Position numbers and translations under genes: made by a program. The notes under the pieces were generated by a model that saw only the letters and a list, made by a program, of their open reading frames with translations, was not told where the DNA came from and did not search any database. Positions 26,415 through 35,196 of a stretch of DNA of 64,000 bases are shown here, in pieces (position 1 is the first letter of the stretch; every line of letters begins with the position of its first letter). The stretch covers positions 3,100,001 to 3,164,000 of the forward strand of contig NZ_CP091881.1 of NCBI RefSeq assembly GCF_022163125.1. Reading direction: 5' to 3'. The stretch comes from Paenibacillus sp. HWE-109. Lineage in GTDB: Bacteria; Bacillota; Bacilli; Paenibacillales; NBRC-103111.

Positions 26415-28174
26415 ACCAATACCTCCTCAAGCCCGGTGGCCAGTAATTGACTGAAGCGGGAATTCGGATCGGCCGCCAAACTTTCTCTTCTGCCTGATTC
26501 CAGAATGGCTCCATTATCCAATATCACAATATGATCGGCCCGTTGCACGGTAGCCAGTCGATGTGCAATCATGATGCAAGAACGCTCCGTTAAGAGCTTG
26601 GAAACCGCCTTCTCAATCCGCTGCTCGGTTAAAGGATCCAGGCGTGAAGAAGCTTCATCCATAATAACGAGGCCAGGATTTGTCAGAAAAACGCGGGCAA
26701 AAGCGAGCAACTGCGCCTCACCCGCAGACAAGCTTCCCCCTCCGGAAGCTAAATTCGTATCCAATCCCTCGGGCATTGCCCCGTACCAAGAACTGAGTCC
26801 GAGTTCACTCAGCACGTCAATAATCGCTTGATCCGAGATCGATTCATCATAAAAAGTCAGATTATCGCGGATGGTCCCTTGCATAATTTCAATATTTTGC
26901 GTGACTAATGCGACTCGCTTACGCAGATCAGCCAGTTTTGCGTCACTTATATCGGTCCCCCCCAGAGCAATGATGCCCTCTTGCGGGTCGTAGAAACGAA
27001 GCAACAAACGGGCCATTGTCGATTTGCCGCTGCCTGTGCGTCCAAGCAACCCAAGAACTTCACCTGGTTTCAATGAAAACTGCACACCTTTTAACGTAGG
27101 CTGATCTCCGTCATAACTGAAAGTAACGTCACGAAACTCAACGCTTAACGGCCCATCGGGAATGATAGCGCCAGGTCCATCCTTAATTGCGGATTGTGTG
27201 GCGAAAAGCTCGCGTATTCGTGAAATACTGGCATCTGCCTTCTGCAGATCTTCCATTTGCGTACGAATTTTTTCGATTGGCTTTGCCAATAACTCTGTAT
27301 AGAAGAAAATCAAGTAGACAGTTCCCATCGAGATATGTTGCGTTTGCCACAAGTAAGCGCTTATTCCGAAAGCCATCGCATTCCCTAATGCGAAGACGAG
27401 AATTGACATATTCCACATGGCGCAAAATCCTAGGAAAGCTTTGACCCTAAGCGGCAGCATCACCCGCAGCATCGTATAGAAACGATTCATCACGAAACCT
27501 ACAGCGCCATTAGCACGAATATCTTCCGTCCCTTCCAAATGTTCCCCAATAAAACCATAAAATTCAGCATTGGCCTGCCTCCAACTTGCCCAAACAGGTA
27601 CAGCAAATTTGCGAATCCATTGGATCATAAAGACTGCAAAAACGACGAAAAAGGCCATCCCTAACCCAATTAACCAATTCTCCCGAAACAATAAAATGAT
27701 AATGCCAGCCATCAGCAGCACATTGCCAACTAAATGAATAATCATACTCGAAAAGAAATTAGCAAGCGCATTGACATCTCCATCCACGCGTTCAATTAAC
27801 GAACCAGAGGTGTGTGATTTGTGGAAAGACATATCCAACGACAAACAATGTGCGGCAAGATCGACACGCAATTTATTCGTTGTTTTCCAACCAACATTTT
27901 CACTAAAATAAGTAGCGATGACAGAGACCAACTGTTGGATTAAGGAAAAGCCGATAAACAGAATCGCTGCTGTAACTAGCGGCTGCAATGAACTTTGCGA
28001 CTGCGCAGTATCGATAAAAAAGCGAATAATTTGCGGATTAATAAGCTGTAAGCCGATAGAAGCAAATAGAAGCAGCGTTAATACAGCAAGTGTCCCCTTC
28101 TGAGGGAACAAATAACGGCTTAACAGTTCCGAATATTGTCCCATCGAATTCTTTTTTCTAGGTTGTTTACTCAT
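26411..28174 (-). CDS. ABC exporter half-transporter, catalytic partner (BmrD-like)
   Basis: The 587 residues comprise a six-helix membrane domain followed by an ATPase domain. Walker A is LLGRTGSGKSTMARL, the signature is the variant LSAGEAQLLAFAR, Walker B is LVIMDEASSRLD with a canonical Glu, and the H-loop is IMIAHRLATV. With the downstream gene it forms a heterodimeric exporter with one consensus and one degenerate ATP site. GGAGG lies about 10 bases before the ATG at 28174. Confidence 0.9.
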   Translation of the reverse strand: MSKQPRKKNSMGQYSELLSRYLFPQKGTLAVLTLLLFASIGLQLINPQIIRFFIDTAQSQSSLQPLVTAAILFIGFSLIQQLVSVIATYFSENVGWKTTNKLRVDLAAHCLSLDMSFHKSHTSGSLIERVDGDVNALANFFSSMIIHLVGNVLLMAGIIILLFRENWLIGLGMAFFVVFAVFMIQWIRKFAVPVWASWRQANAEFYGFIGEHLEGTEDIRANGAVGFVMNRFYTMLRVMLPLRVKAFLGFCAMWNMSILVFALGNAMAFGISAYLWQTQHISMGTVYLIFFYTELLAKPIEKIRTQMEDLQKADASISRIRELFATQSAIKDGPGAIIPDGPLSVEFRDVTFSYDGDQPTLKGVQFSLKPGEVLGLLGRTGSGKSTMARLLLRFYDPQEGIIALGGTDISDAKLADLRKRVALVTQNIEIMQGTIRDNLTFYDESISDQAIIDVLSELGLSSWYGAMPEGLDTNLASGGGSLSAGEAQLLAFARVFLTNPGLVIMDEASSRLDPLTEQRIEKAVSKLLTERSCIMIAHRLATVQRADHIVILDNGAILESGRRESLAADPNSRFSQLLATGLEEVLV

Positions 28175-28335
28175 TCTGCAAGGTCCTCCATAAATATTTT
28201 ATGACATTAATTATTTATATGATTAATTAAAATTCCCTTCCATTTTTCTTCCTCCTTTTCCAACCGTACAGTCAATGATACTAAATTGCTACTCCGCCGA
28301 CAATGTAGGATTTACATATACTTAATTAATCGTAT

Positions 28336-28690
28336 GAAAAGCGGCTTTGCCGTCCTAAGAGACGAGCGTCTTTATAGCGGTTTTCAGCAATTTAGCAGAT
28401 CCTAGTTCCCTTTGGGCTGTGCAATGAAAGTGAAAAGGAACTATGATCCTCTATAAGGCGGGAATTGGGGTAAACGTAGCATGAAAGGGAACTGAGATCC
28501 GCTATTTAAGCGGAAATTGCTGATCCTAACCCGAAAATGGTGAAATAGCGGACCGTAGTTCCCTTTGGCTTGAAATATAGCGGTTTTCAGAATTATAACG
28601 CACTGTAGTTCCCTCAAACTCGCTATTCTGACACTTTTTTCTCATATCGCGGCTTGTCGTTCCCTTATCTCTGCGCGATAGCTGCGCTAG
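28336..28690. repeat. dispersed palindromic intergenic repeat A, copy 3 (expanded)
   Basis: The leader GCGGCTTTGCCGTCCTAAGA is followed by an extra forward motif near 28391, inverted motifs at 28435 and 28486 (51 bp apart), and forward motifs at 28543 and 28593 (50 bp apart). The tail to about 28690 (CCCTTATCTCTGCGCG) resembles the tail of copy 2. No coding sequence is visible. Confidence 0.75.
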
Positions 28691-28694
28691 AGGA

Positions 28695-28918
28695 TCTCAT
28701 TCTGCCAAATAGCTTGTTTATACCTCCAAACCAGCAGCCACTCAAACAAATAAGTGTTTCTGGACTTTGCCTGCAGACCCTTCAGATTCCCCTTCACAGA
28801 GGACACCTTGTCAATCCTTCCCTCACGGGTTAGGACCTCTACTTCGGCTACGGCACTTTAAAGGGTAAAGTTACCGGGTGGATTTGAACCACCTAGATTG
28901 TGCGACTGTGAGGCGCAC
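28695..28918 (-). mobile_element. relic of a bacterial group IIC intron (5' domain I fragment)
   Basis: On the minus strand the fragment starts GTGCGCC, a group II intron 5' splice-site type. It begins immediately after a terminator hairpin plus TTTT, the preferred insertion context of class C introns. The following stretches (CACAGTCGCAC, AGGTGGTTCAAATCCACC, GTGAGGGAAGG, GAATCTGAAGGG) resemble domain I of such introns from memory. The reverse transcriptase gene and domain V are absent: the sequence passes into repeat A near 28690. It is therefore a truncated, non-mobile remnant. The right-hand limit is approximate. Confidence 0.55.
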
Positions 28919-28943
28919 AAAAGACCTAGCCTGCGGCTAGGTC
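28919..28943 (-). terminator. orphan terminator hairpin at the group II intron 5' border
   Basis: A perfect 9-bp stem GACCTAGCC/GGCTAGGTC with a 3-base loop is followed by TTTT on the minus strand, then directly by GTGCG. No gene ends just upstream, so it probably belonged to a unit lost or displaced by repeat B. Confidence 0.6.
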
Positions 28944-28950
28944 AACAAAA

Positions 28951-29358
28951 TCAATGAACCTTGAGGCAAACCCCAAGCTCCCCTTACGAACTCAAAACCC
29001 TTTATTCGGCCAAAATCGCTCATTCTGAAAATCTAACGAATGCCAGATGCGCTATTTGAAGAATACAACCACCTTTCCACCTAAAATCTGCTCGATAACG
29101 CCAATCCAGTTCATTAGATCTCCAAAGTAGCCATTTTTCGATCAATAAGCATCATCCAGTTCATTAGATCTCCAAAGTAGCCATTTTCCGATCAATAAGC
29201 ATCATACAGTTCATTAAATCTCCAAAGTAGCCATTTTCCGGTCAATAAGCATCATACAGTTCATTATATCTCCAAAGTATCCATTTTCCGGTCAATAAGC
29301 ATCATACAGTTCATTAATGCCCCTTGAGACCGAAAGCCTCCATAGCAAAGCTATCTGC
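28951..29358. repeat. dispersed intergenic repeat B, copy 2
   Basis: It is collinear with 14140-14395 from TCAATGA through CGAACTCAA.ACCCTTTATTC, the AAAATCGCTCATTCTGAAAA block, GTTCATTA and CCTCCA. The main difference is that the 50-bp subunit is amplified here to four copies. It lies between the intron relic and the mmsA terminator, with no gene in it. Confidence 0.75.
29107..29316. repeat. tandem array, 4.2 units of exactly 50 bp
   Basis: The anchor CAGTTCATTA recurs at 29107, 29157, 29207, 29257 and 29307, so each period is exactly 50 bp. Units contain ATCTCCAAAGTAGCCATTTT and CAATAAGCATCAT and differ at only a few positions. The array sits inside repeat B copy 2. Units are contiguous, with no variable spacers. 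Confidence 0.95.
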
Positions 29359-29372
29359 GGTGATTGTCAATA

Positions 29373-29405
29373 AAATTGGGGTGAGCTTCGCTCACCCCAA
29401 TTTTT
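29373..29405 (-). terminator. terminator of mmsA
   Basis: A perfect 14-bp stem (AAATTGGGGTGAGC with GCTCACCCCAATTT) with a 3-base loop directly abuts the mmsA stop codon; the minus-strand side ends in TTTT. Confidence 0.9.
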
Positions 29406-30846
29406 AGAAATAACGAGAAGTAATCATCTTTTTCTTCGTATAAAATTCAACGCCATCCTTACCGTTCGCATGAAGATCTCCATAGAAAGAATCTTTCCAG
29501 CCTGAGAATGGGAAAAATGCCATCGGCGCTGGAACACCAACATTCACGCCCAGCATTCCCGCGTCGACCTCTTCACGAAATTTCCTTACCGCTTTAGCAT
29601 TCTCCGTATAAATGACGGCCGAGTTGCCAAATCGCGATTGATTCACAAGCGTCAGTGCTTCGTCCAAATCTGCTGCGCGAAGTATCGATAAGACGGGGCC
29701 GAAAATCTCTTCCTTAGCAATCGTCATCTGCGGTTGAACATGATCAAATATCGTCGCCCCAAGAAAATACCCTTCTCCTGCTCGTTCCCGAACCAAACGC
29801 CCATCTAGCAGAAGTTTCGCGCCTTCTTCCATCCCTTTGTCAATATAGCTCTCAATTCGGGTTCTCTGTTCATCGCGAATGACCGGTGTCAAAGTCACCG
29901 CGTCCTCTACCCCATTGCCGATCACCATATTAGCCGCAGATTGTTGCAGCGATTCTACGAATGCTCGGCCATCGCCAACAACCACTACTGCTGAGCAGGC
30001 CATGCATCGCTCCCCTGCACTTCCGAAGGATGACATGATAATATTTTCGACCGATTTCTCAATATGCGCATCCGGCATGACAATATGATAGTTCTTAGCG
30101 CCTGCTAGCGCTTGCACTCGTTTACCCGCAGATGAGGCTTTCTCATACACATATTTGGCAATGGGCTGAGAACCTACGAAGGAAATTGCCTTCACATATG
30201 GCGTTGTAGTTAAAGTATTCACGACATCCTGTGCGCCATGAACAACATTCAACACTCCATCCGGAAGTCCCGCTTCCTGGAATAACTCTGCCAACTTCGT
30301 AGCCGTTAAAGGTGTACGCTCCGACGGTTTCAAGACGAATGTGTTCCCGCATGCGATAGCTAATGGAAACATCCAGCATGGCACCATCATAGGAAAGTTA
30401 AATGGCGTAATTCCGCCAACAACCCCCAATGGCACACGAAACAACTCTGAATCCATCTCTGCGGAAATATTGGCTAATGTTGCCCCCATCATATGTGAAG
30501 GTGCGCCTGCAGCAAATTCAACACATTCTATTCCTCGCAGAACTTCACCAAGCGCTTCTTTGTAACTCTTGCCGTTCTCAGCTGTGATCAGTTCAGCCAG
30601 TTCTGACTCGTGATCTTGCAATAACTGCCAATAACGGAATAAGACTCTTGCTCGTTTGGGCACCGGCGTTTTACTCCATGTTCCATAAACTTCCTGAGCG
30701 GCAGCCACTGCTCCTTCAACATCTTGAACCGTTGATAAGGGAACGCTTGCTATGACTTCTCCTGTGGCCGGATTAATAACATCACTCGTCATTGTGCTTG
30801 TTGAATCGATCCATACCCCGTTAATGAGATTCTGCAACACCTTCAT
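29404..30846 (-). CDS. mmsA: CoA-acylating (methyl)malonate-semialdehyde dehydrogenase
   Basis: The 480 residues belong to the MmsA/IolA branch of the aldehyde dehydrogenases. The nucleophile is C281 in GSAGERCMACSAV, NAD binding is at TPFNFPMM and SFVGSQPIAKYVYEKAS, and LAGAKNYHIVMPDA replaces the usual catalytic-Glu loop, as in CoA-dependent members. It oxidises malonate or methylmalonate semialdehyde to acetyl- or propionyl-CoA. Next to pyrimidine catabolism genes it is the logical last step, after beta-alanine transamination. It is transcribed divergently from the PucR-type regulator. Confidence 0.92.
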   Translation of the reverse strand: MKVLQNLINGVWIDSTSTMTSDVINPATGEVIASVPLSTVQDVEGAVAAAQEVYGTWSKTPVPKRARVLFRYWQLLQDHESELAELITAENGKSYKEALGEVLRGIECVEFAAGAPSHMMGATLANISAEMDSELFRVPLGVVGGITPFNFPMMVPCWMFPLAIACGNTFVLKPSERTPLTATKLAELFQEAGLPDGVLNVVHGAQDVVNTLTTTPYVKAISFVGSQPIAKYVYEKASSAGKRVQALAGAKNYHIVMPDAHIEKSVENIIMSSFGSAGERCMACSAVVVVGDGRAFVESLQQSAANMVIGNGVEDAVTLTPVIRDEQRTRIESYIDKGMEEGAKLLLDGRLVRERAGEGYFLGATIFDHVQPQMTIAKEEIFGPVLSILRAADLDEALTLVNQSRFGNSAVIYTENAKAVRKFREEVDAGMLGVNVGVPAPMAFFPFSGWKDSFYGDLHANGKDGVEFYTKKKMITSRYF

Positions 30847-30970
30847 ATTCGTTCATCTCCTGGCTGAATGAAAATTTCTCCACAAATCATTGGACACATT
30901 GTATAATAAGTAAAATTACAAAACACCTAATTCAATGTCATATTAATTAACATAAATGAGGTGAATCCAG

Positions 30971-32251
30971 ATGGTTCAAACGATTCTTCAATTAACCGTT
31001 CGAGATATTTTGCAGCGTCCCTTATTTCAAAAAGCCGAAGCGATCGCCAGTGAAGAAGCTTTGAATCGCACCGTTCATTGGGTTCATATTATGGAAGTTA
31101 CGCAAGTCGGACATTTGCTCAATGGCAATGAATTGATACTCAACACAGGCATTGGCTGGCATGATGACGAAGAACTCAGCCTCTCTTTCTTGCAGCAGCT
31201 CATCGACAGTGGCGCCTCCGGCTTGTGCATCGAATTAGGCACGTACACGAAACAACCGATCGAACGTATGAAGCAATTAGCTCAATGCGCCAATTTCCCT
31301 CTCATCTTTTTCCACGAGCAAGTCAGGTATATCGACATCACGCAGGATCTGCACGCTTACTTTATCCACCAACATCACAAAATGGTCTCCGAACTGTATC
31401 AAACGACACAATCCCCTACTCCGTTTTTGGAAGAAAAACTGCGTCTTAAGCAGGAAATTTGGCTGGCTGATTGGTTAAGCGCCCAACACTCACAAGTCGA
31501 AATTCGAAATTATTTACATACGCTTAAATCGACGTTAAAACTGAATCAAGCCATCGTCTGTGTATTTGACAGCAAATCCACCTTGCAAAGCCTCAAAAAT
31601 CACGATACTTCTATCATTCACAAACAAATGACGGCAATGGCCCTATTTGAAAATGAGGGATTCTACCTGCTGCCAACCGTCCTTCATCATCAAATGGTGC
31701 TGATTTTAATCGATCAATTGCCAACATCACCAATACAGGAGCGAATCCTTAAAGTCATCCAACGACTGCCGAAAACAGAGATGAATCAAGATCCCACTGT
31801 GTTCTCCTCCTTATTCGGAATCGGGAAACCAATAACGAACTTCACACTCCTGCAGAGCAGCTACGAATCTGCCTTAGAAACGATAGCGATTCAAAGAGAA
31901 GTAGGACCACTCCGTAGGCCTTTTTATCAAGAACTGCATATCTATAAGATTCTCCATCATTTGAAACAATCCGGTGAGTTGGGTCCTTTGATAGAGGATT
32001 ACATCGGAAGCCTGCTAAGTATGGATCGCGAGAGAAACAGCCAGCTTTTAAAAACATTGAAAGTGTACCTCGCTCTGAACGGATCCAAACAAGAAACAGC
32101 CAAAGCGCTGTTTATCGTCAGACAAACACTATACCATCGGCTTGATAAAATAGCTGCGCTGCTGGGCTCAGATTACATGCAGCCGCACAAACGAATAACG
32201 ATTGAGCTTGCCTTGCACGGCTATGAATATCTCAACGGCATGATGGATTAA
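30971..32251 (+). CDS. PucR family transcriptional regulator
   Basis: The 426 residues have an N-terminal PucR domain (LTVRDILQRPLFQKAEAIAS, RTVHWVHIMEV, LNGNELILNTGIGW) and a C-terminal PucR-type helix-turn-helix (LKTLKVYLALNGSKQETAKALFIVRQTLYHRLDKIAALLG). AGGTGA lies before ATG 30971. PucR proteins activate purine or pyrimidine catabolism on sensing a pathway intermediate. Position between mmsA (divergent) and the pyrimidine operon (convergent) makes it their likely regulator. Its 3' end overlaps the convergent 71-codon ORF by 4 bp. Confidence 0.9.
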   Translation: MVQTILQLTVRDILQRPLFQKAEAIASEEALNRTVHWVHIMEVTQVGHLLNGNELILNTGIGWHDDEELSLSFLQQLIDSGASGLCIELGTYTKQPIERMKQLAQCANFPLIFFHEQVRYIDITQDLHAYFIHQHHKMVSELYQTTQSPTPFLEEKLRLKQEIWLADWLSAQHSQVEIRNYLHTLKSTLKLNQAIVCVFDSKSTLQSLKNHDTSIIHKQMTAMALFENEGFYLLPTVLHHQMVLILIDQLPTSPIQERILKVIQRLPKTEMNQDPTVFSSLFGIGKPITNFTLLQSSYESALETIAIQREVGPLRRPFYQELHIYKILHHLKQSGELGPLIEDYIGSLLSMDRERNSQLLKTLKVYLALNGSKQETAKALFIVRQTLYHRLDKIAALLGSDYMQPHKRITIELALHGYEYLNGMMD

Positions 32252-32463
32252 GTCTGGTCCACTTCTTGAGCAATAAGGATCACAGCGGCATATTTCCGCG
32301 CATTGGCTGTAGTCAGATGAAGCGTAGCGGTTTCCCCGCCAGGATGCTGCATATCGAGCCAAGCGCCGCTAAGATCTTCTTTCACATGAACGATTCTAAA
32401 TTTCTGCGAAATGAAGTCATCAAGCTTTTGTTTTTCTGATTGAACCTGCTCAAAGTCAGACAT
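32248..32463 (-). CDS. small protein encoded at the end of the pyrimidine-catabolism operon
   Basis: This is a 71-residue soluble protein. Its start overlaps the hydA stop by 8 bp, indicating translational coupling, and its end overlaps pucR. The sequence begins MSDFEQVQSEKQKLDDFISQ and continues with KFRIVHVKEDLSGAWLDMQH and LHLTTANARKYAAVILIAQE, a short helix plus beta pattern with no metal-binding motif. I do not know the family. The context suggests an accessory role in pyrimidine breakdown. Confidence 0.72.
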   Translation of the reverse strand: MSDFEQVQSEKQKLDDFISQKFRIVHVKEDLSGAWLDMQHPGGETATLHLTTANARKYAAVILIAQEVDQT

Positions 32464-33898
32464 GGGCAGCCCCCTTATCTTCGGCAGCTTCCTTCAATAG
32501 CTTCAGATCTGCCGAAGCTGCCTGGTAAGTCTCCCGTTTAATGAACTGACCCGAACCCGGTGTGCCTGCGAATTTTTTATCGCGAATGACGAATTCCCCG
32601 CGTGAAAGGACCGTCACTGGCTCACCCTTGATTTCCAGTCCCTCAAACGGATTGTAGTCAACGTTCATATGATGCGTGTCAGCGGAAATGACCCGAGATA
32701 TATAGGGATCAAAAATCACGATATCCGCATCGCAACCGACGGCGATCGTCCCCTTTTTCGGATATAAACCAAACAGCTTCGCGCTTCGTGTTGAGACGAT
32801 GTCTACGAATTGATTGAGCGTAATTCTTCCCTTGGCTACGCCTTCGGAATAAAGGATGGAGAAGCGATCCTCTATACAAGGCCCTCCATTAGGTATTTTG
32901 CTGAAATCATCAAGACCCAAATCCTTTTGCCCTACAAAGTTAAAGGAACACTGGTCAGAACCTAGCGTCTGCAGTTGACCTGTTCTCAGAGCGGTCCATA
33001 ACGCCTCTTGATGAAACTTTGGTCTAAGCGGCGGCGACCACACATATTTGGCACCCTCGAAGTTCGGCTGCTCTAGATAAGTCTGATCCAGCACCAAATA
33101 CTGCGGGCACGTTTCTCCCCATATGTCCACCCCTTTATTTCTCGCAGCGGTAATTTGCTGTACAGCTTCTTCGCAAGTAACATGAACAACATATAGCTGG
33201 GATCCAGCTAGTTCCGTAAGCTTGGCCGCACGCCCCGTCGCTTCGCCTTCAATCAAAGATGGCCGCGTCAAGGCATGATAGATCGGATCCGTATTCCCGG
33301 CTTCCAGCGCTTCCTTGATCAAATACTCGATCACATCGCCATTTTCGGCATGAACCATCACCAAAGCGCCGTGGCGTTTTGCCTCCAGCAGTGTTCGATA
33401 CAAGGTCCCGTCGTCGGCTTGGAACACATTTTTGTAAGCCATGAAGACCTTAAGCGACGTAATGCCTTCTTCATGAATCATTTTCGGGAGCTCTGCCAAT
33501 ACATCATCCGTGATTTCGGCAATCATCAGATGAAAACTGTAATCAATCACAGCTTTGCCTGCCGCTTTGTGATGCCACGTTTGAACGGATTGACTCAGAG
33601 GAACGCCTTTATTCGTGAGGCAAAAGTCAATCACTGTCGTCGTTCCGCCGAAAGCGGCTGCTCTCGTGCCGGTCTCGAAGTCATCTGCCGTCACCGTGCC
33701 GCCAAAAGGCATATCCAAATGCGTATGCGGATCAATTCCGCCAGGAAACACATAATGCCCTGCAGCGTCAATAATTTCCGCGCCTTCCCGCACGACATTT
33801 CGTCCAATTTGTGTGATAATGCCACCCTCAATAAGAATATCTGCTTGATATTGATCCACAGCGGTAACGATCGTGCCATTCTGAATGAGTTTGGCCAT
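32456..33898 (-). CDS. hydA: dihydropyrimidinase / D-hydantoinase
   Basis: This 480-residue cyclic amidohydrolase has metal ligands H58 and H60 in DPHTHLDMPFGG. The carboxylated-lysine position is K150 in TSLKVFMAYK. LYVVHVTCEEA and GSDQCSFNF carry further ligands. The length matches the dihydropyrimidinase subfamily. It hydrolyses dihydrouracil or dihydrothymine to the N-carbamoyl-beta-amino acid. It starts 2 bp after the preA stop. Confidence 0.93.
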   Translation of the reverse strand: MAKLIQNGTIVTAVDQYQADILIEGGIITQIGRNVVREGAEIIDAAGHYVFPGGIDPHTHLDMPFGGTVTADDFETGTRAAAFGGTTTVIDFCLTNKGVPLSQSVQTWHHKAAGKAVIDYSFHLMIAEITDDVLAELPKMIHEEGITSLKVFMAYKNVFQADDGTLYRTLLEAKRHGALVMVHAENGDVIEYLIKEALEAGNTDPIYHALTRPSLIEGEATGRAAKLTELAGSQLYVVHVTCEEAVQQITAARNKGVDIWGETCPQYLVLDQTYLEQPNFEGAKYVWSPPLRPKFHQEALWTALRTGQLQTLGSDQCSFNFVGQKDLGLDDFSKIPNGGPCIEDRFSILYSEGVAKGRITLNQFVDIVSTRSAKLFGLYPKKGTIAVGCDADIVIFDPYISRVISADTHHMNVDYNPFEGLEIKGEPVTVLSRGEFVIRDKKFAGTPGSGQFIKRETYQAASADLKLLKEAAEDKGAAHV

Positions 33899-33900
33899 AG

Positions 33901-35196
33901 TTAGACAGCCTCCTTCTTGTTGGAATCCTTGCCATCCGTTAGCTTGGCGATCGCCGCCTGCCGTTCATTCCAAGTTAGCGGGGCATCGGTTCCTGCGACT
34001 TCAACCATCGAAATGACGCCTTCTACCGGACAAACAATCGCGCACAGATTGCAGCCGACACAATCTTCTTCGCGAACCTTCAGATAAGTTGCGCCATTCT
34101 CATCGGTTAACCGGTCAATGCATTGATGCGAGGTATCTTCACAAGCAATATGACATTTGTTGCAGCTGATACACGTTTCAGTATCTATTTGGGCGACAAC
34201 CGCATAATTCAAATCAAGGTTGCCCCAGTCCGAGTAGCGCGGAACGGATTTCCCGACTATATCACTGACGCTAGCCAAGCCTTTCTCGTCCAAATAATTA
34301 TTCAACCCATCAATCATATCTTCAACAATCCGAAATCCGTGATGCATCGCCGCTGTACACACCTGTACGCCTGTCGCCCCCATTAACATGAACTCGACCG
34401 CATCCCGCCAATTGGAGATCCCACCTATACCGGATATGGGTACACCAACATCAAGATTTCTAGCACAGTCAGCAACCATATGAAGTGCGATTGGTTTCAC
34501 AGCCGGTCCACAGTAACCGCCATGGGAGCCCTTTCCTCCTACATGAGGAATCGTATGCCATGTGTCGATGTCGACTCCAGCCAAAGAGTTAATCGTATTA
34601 ATTAACGATATCGCATCCGCGCCGCCTCGCACCGCCGCCTTCGCAGTGCTCGTAATATCTGTTATGTTCGGCGTCAGCTTGACGATAACCGGTGTTGTCG
34701 CCGCCTCCTTCGCCCACATCGTTTGTGCTTCGACGAGATCCGGCTGCTGTCCCGAAGCCGCCCCCATCCCGCGTTCGGCCATCCCGTGCGGACAACCAAA
34801 ATTCAGTTCTAAACCGTCAACGCCGACAGCTTCGACCTTCTTGACAATTTCATGCCACTTCTCCTGTTTCGGCTCCACCATCAAAGAGACGATAATTGCA
34901 TGATTCGGAAACTTTTTCTTCGTTTCATAAATCTCTTTGAGATTCACCTCAAGCGGACGGTCCGTAATCAGCTCAATATTATTAAAACCGGCAACCCGTT
35001 GACCATTAAAATGAACAGCAGCAAAACGCGAGGATGTATTAATAATCGGGTCTCCAAGTGTTTTCCAAACCGCTCCGCCCCATCCCGCTTCGAAAGCTCG
35101 CTGTACCTGGTAACCGGTGTTCGTCGGTGGCGCCGAAGCCAACCAGAAAGGGTTTGGCGAGACAATACCAGCAAGATTGATACGCAAATCAGCCAT
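33901..35196 (-). CDS. preA: NAD-dependent dihydropyrimidine dehydrogenase, subunit PreA
   Basis: The 431 residues comprise a DHOD-like FMN barrel (LASAPPTNTGYQVQRAFEAGWGG; GLELNFGCPHGM; GGISNWRDAVEFMLMGATGVQVCTA) and a C-terminal 2[4Fe-4S] ferredoxin domain. Its clusters are CISCNKCHIAC at 342-352 and CVGCNLCAIVCP at 379-390. It reduces uracil or thymine with electrons from PreT. Where mammalian DPD has its catalytic Cys (a CGQDP-like loop), this protein has S148 in GAASGQQP. Its start overlaps preT by 8 bp. Confidence 0.93.
   Translation of the reverse strand: MADLRINLAGIVSPNPFWLASAPPTNTGYQVQRAFEAGWGGAVWKTLGDPIINTSSRFAAVHFNGQRVAGFNNIELITDRPLEVNLKEIYETKKKFPNHAIIVSLMVEPKQEKWHEIVKKVEAVGVDGLELNFGCPHGMAERGMGAASGQQPDLVEAQTMWAKEAATTPVIVKLTPNITDITSTAKAAVRGGADAISLINTINSLAGVDIDTWHTIPHVGGKGSHGGYCGPAVKPIALHMVADCARNLDVGVPISGIGGISNWRDAVEFMLMGATGVQVCTAAMHHGFRIVEDMIDGLNNYLDEKGLASVSDIVGKSVPRYSDWGNLDLNYAVVAQIDTETCISCNKCHIACEDTSHQCIDRLTDENGATYLKVREEDCVGCNLCAIVCPVEGVISMVEVAGTDAPLTWNERQAAIAKLTDGKDSNKKEAV

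Noticed and set aside
28865..28900. tRNA-like T-arm (GGTGG, TTCAAAT, CCACC) on the minus strand
   Set aside because: The arm is convincing alone, but the acceptor stem pairs poorly and the anticodon loop would be nine bases. The surroundings fit the start of a group IIC intron better.
29107..29316. CRISPR-like direct repeats
   Set aside because: The 50-bp units are contiguous and nearly identical over their full length, with no variable spacers and no cas genes; it is a simple tandem array.
33275..33904. 209-codon plus-strand ORF
   Set aside because: It is antisense to hydA, whose catalytic motifs are intact; no ribosome site or family resemblance.
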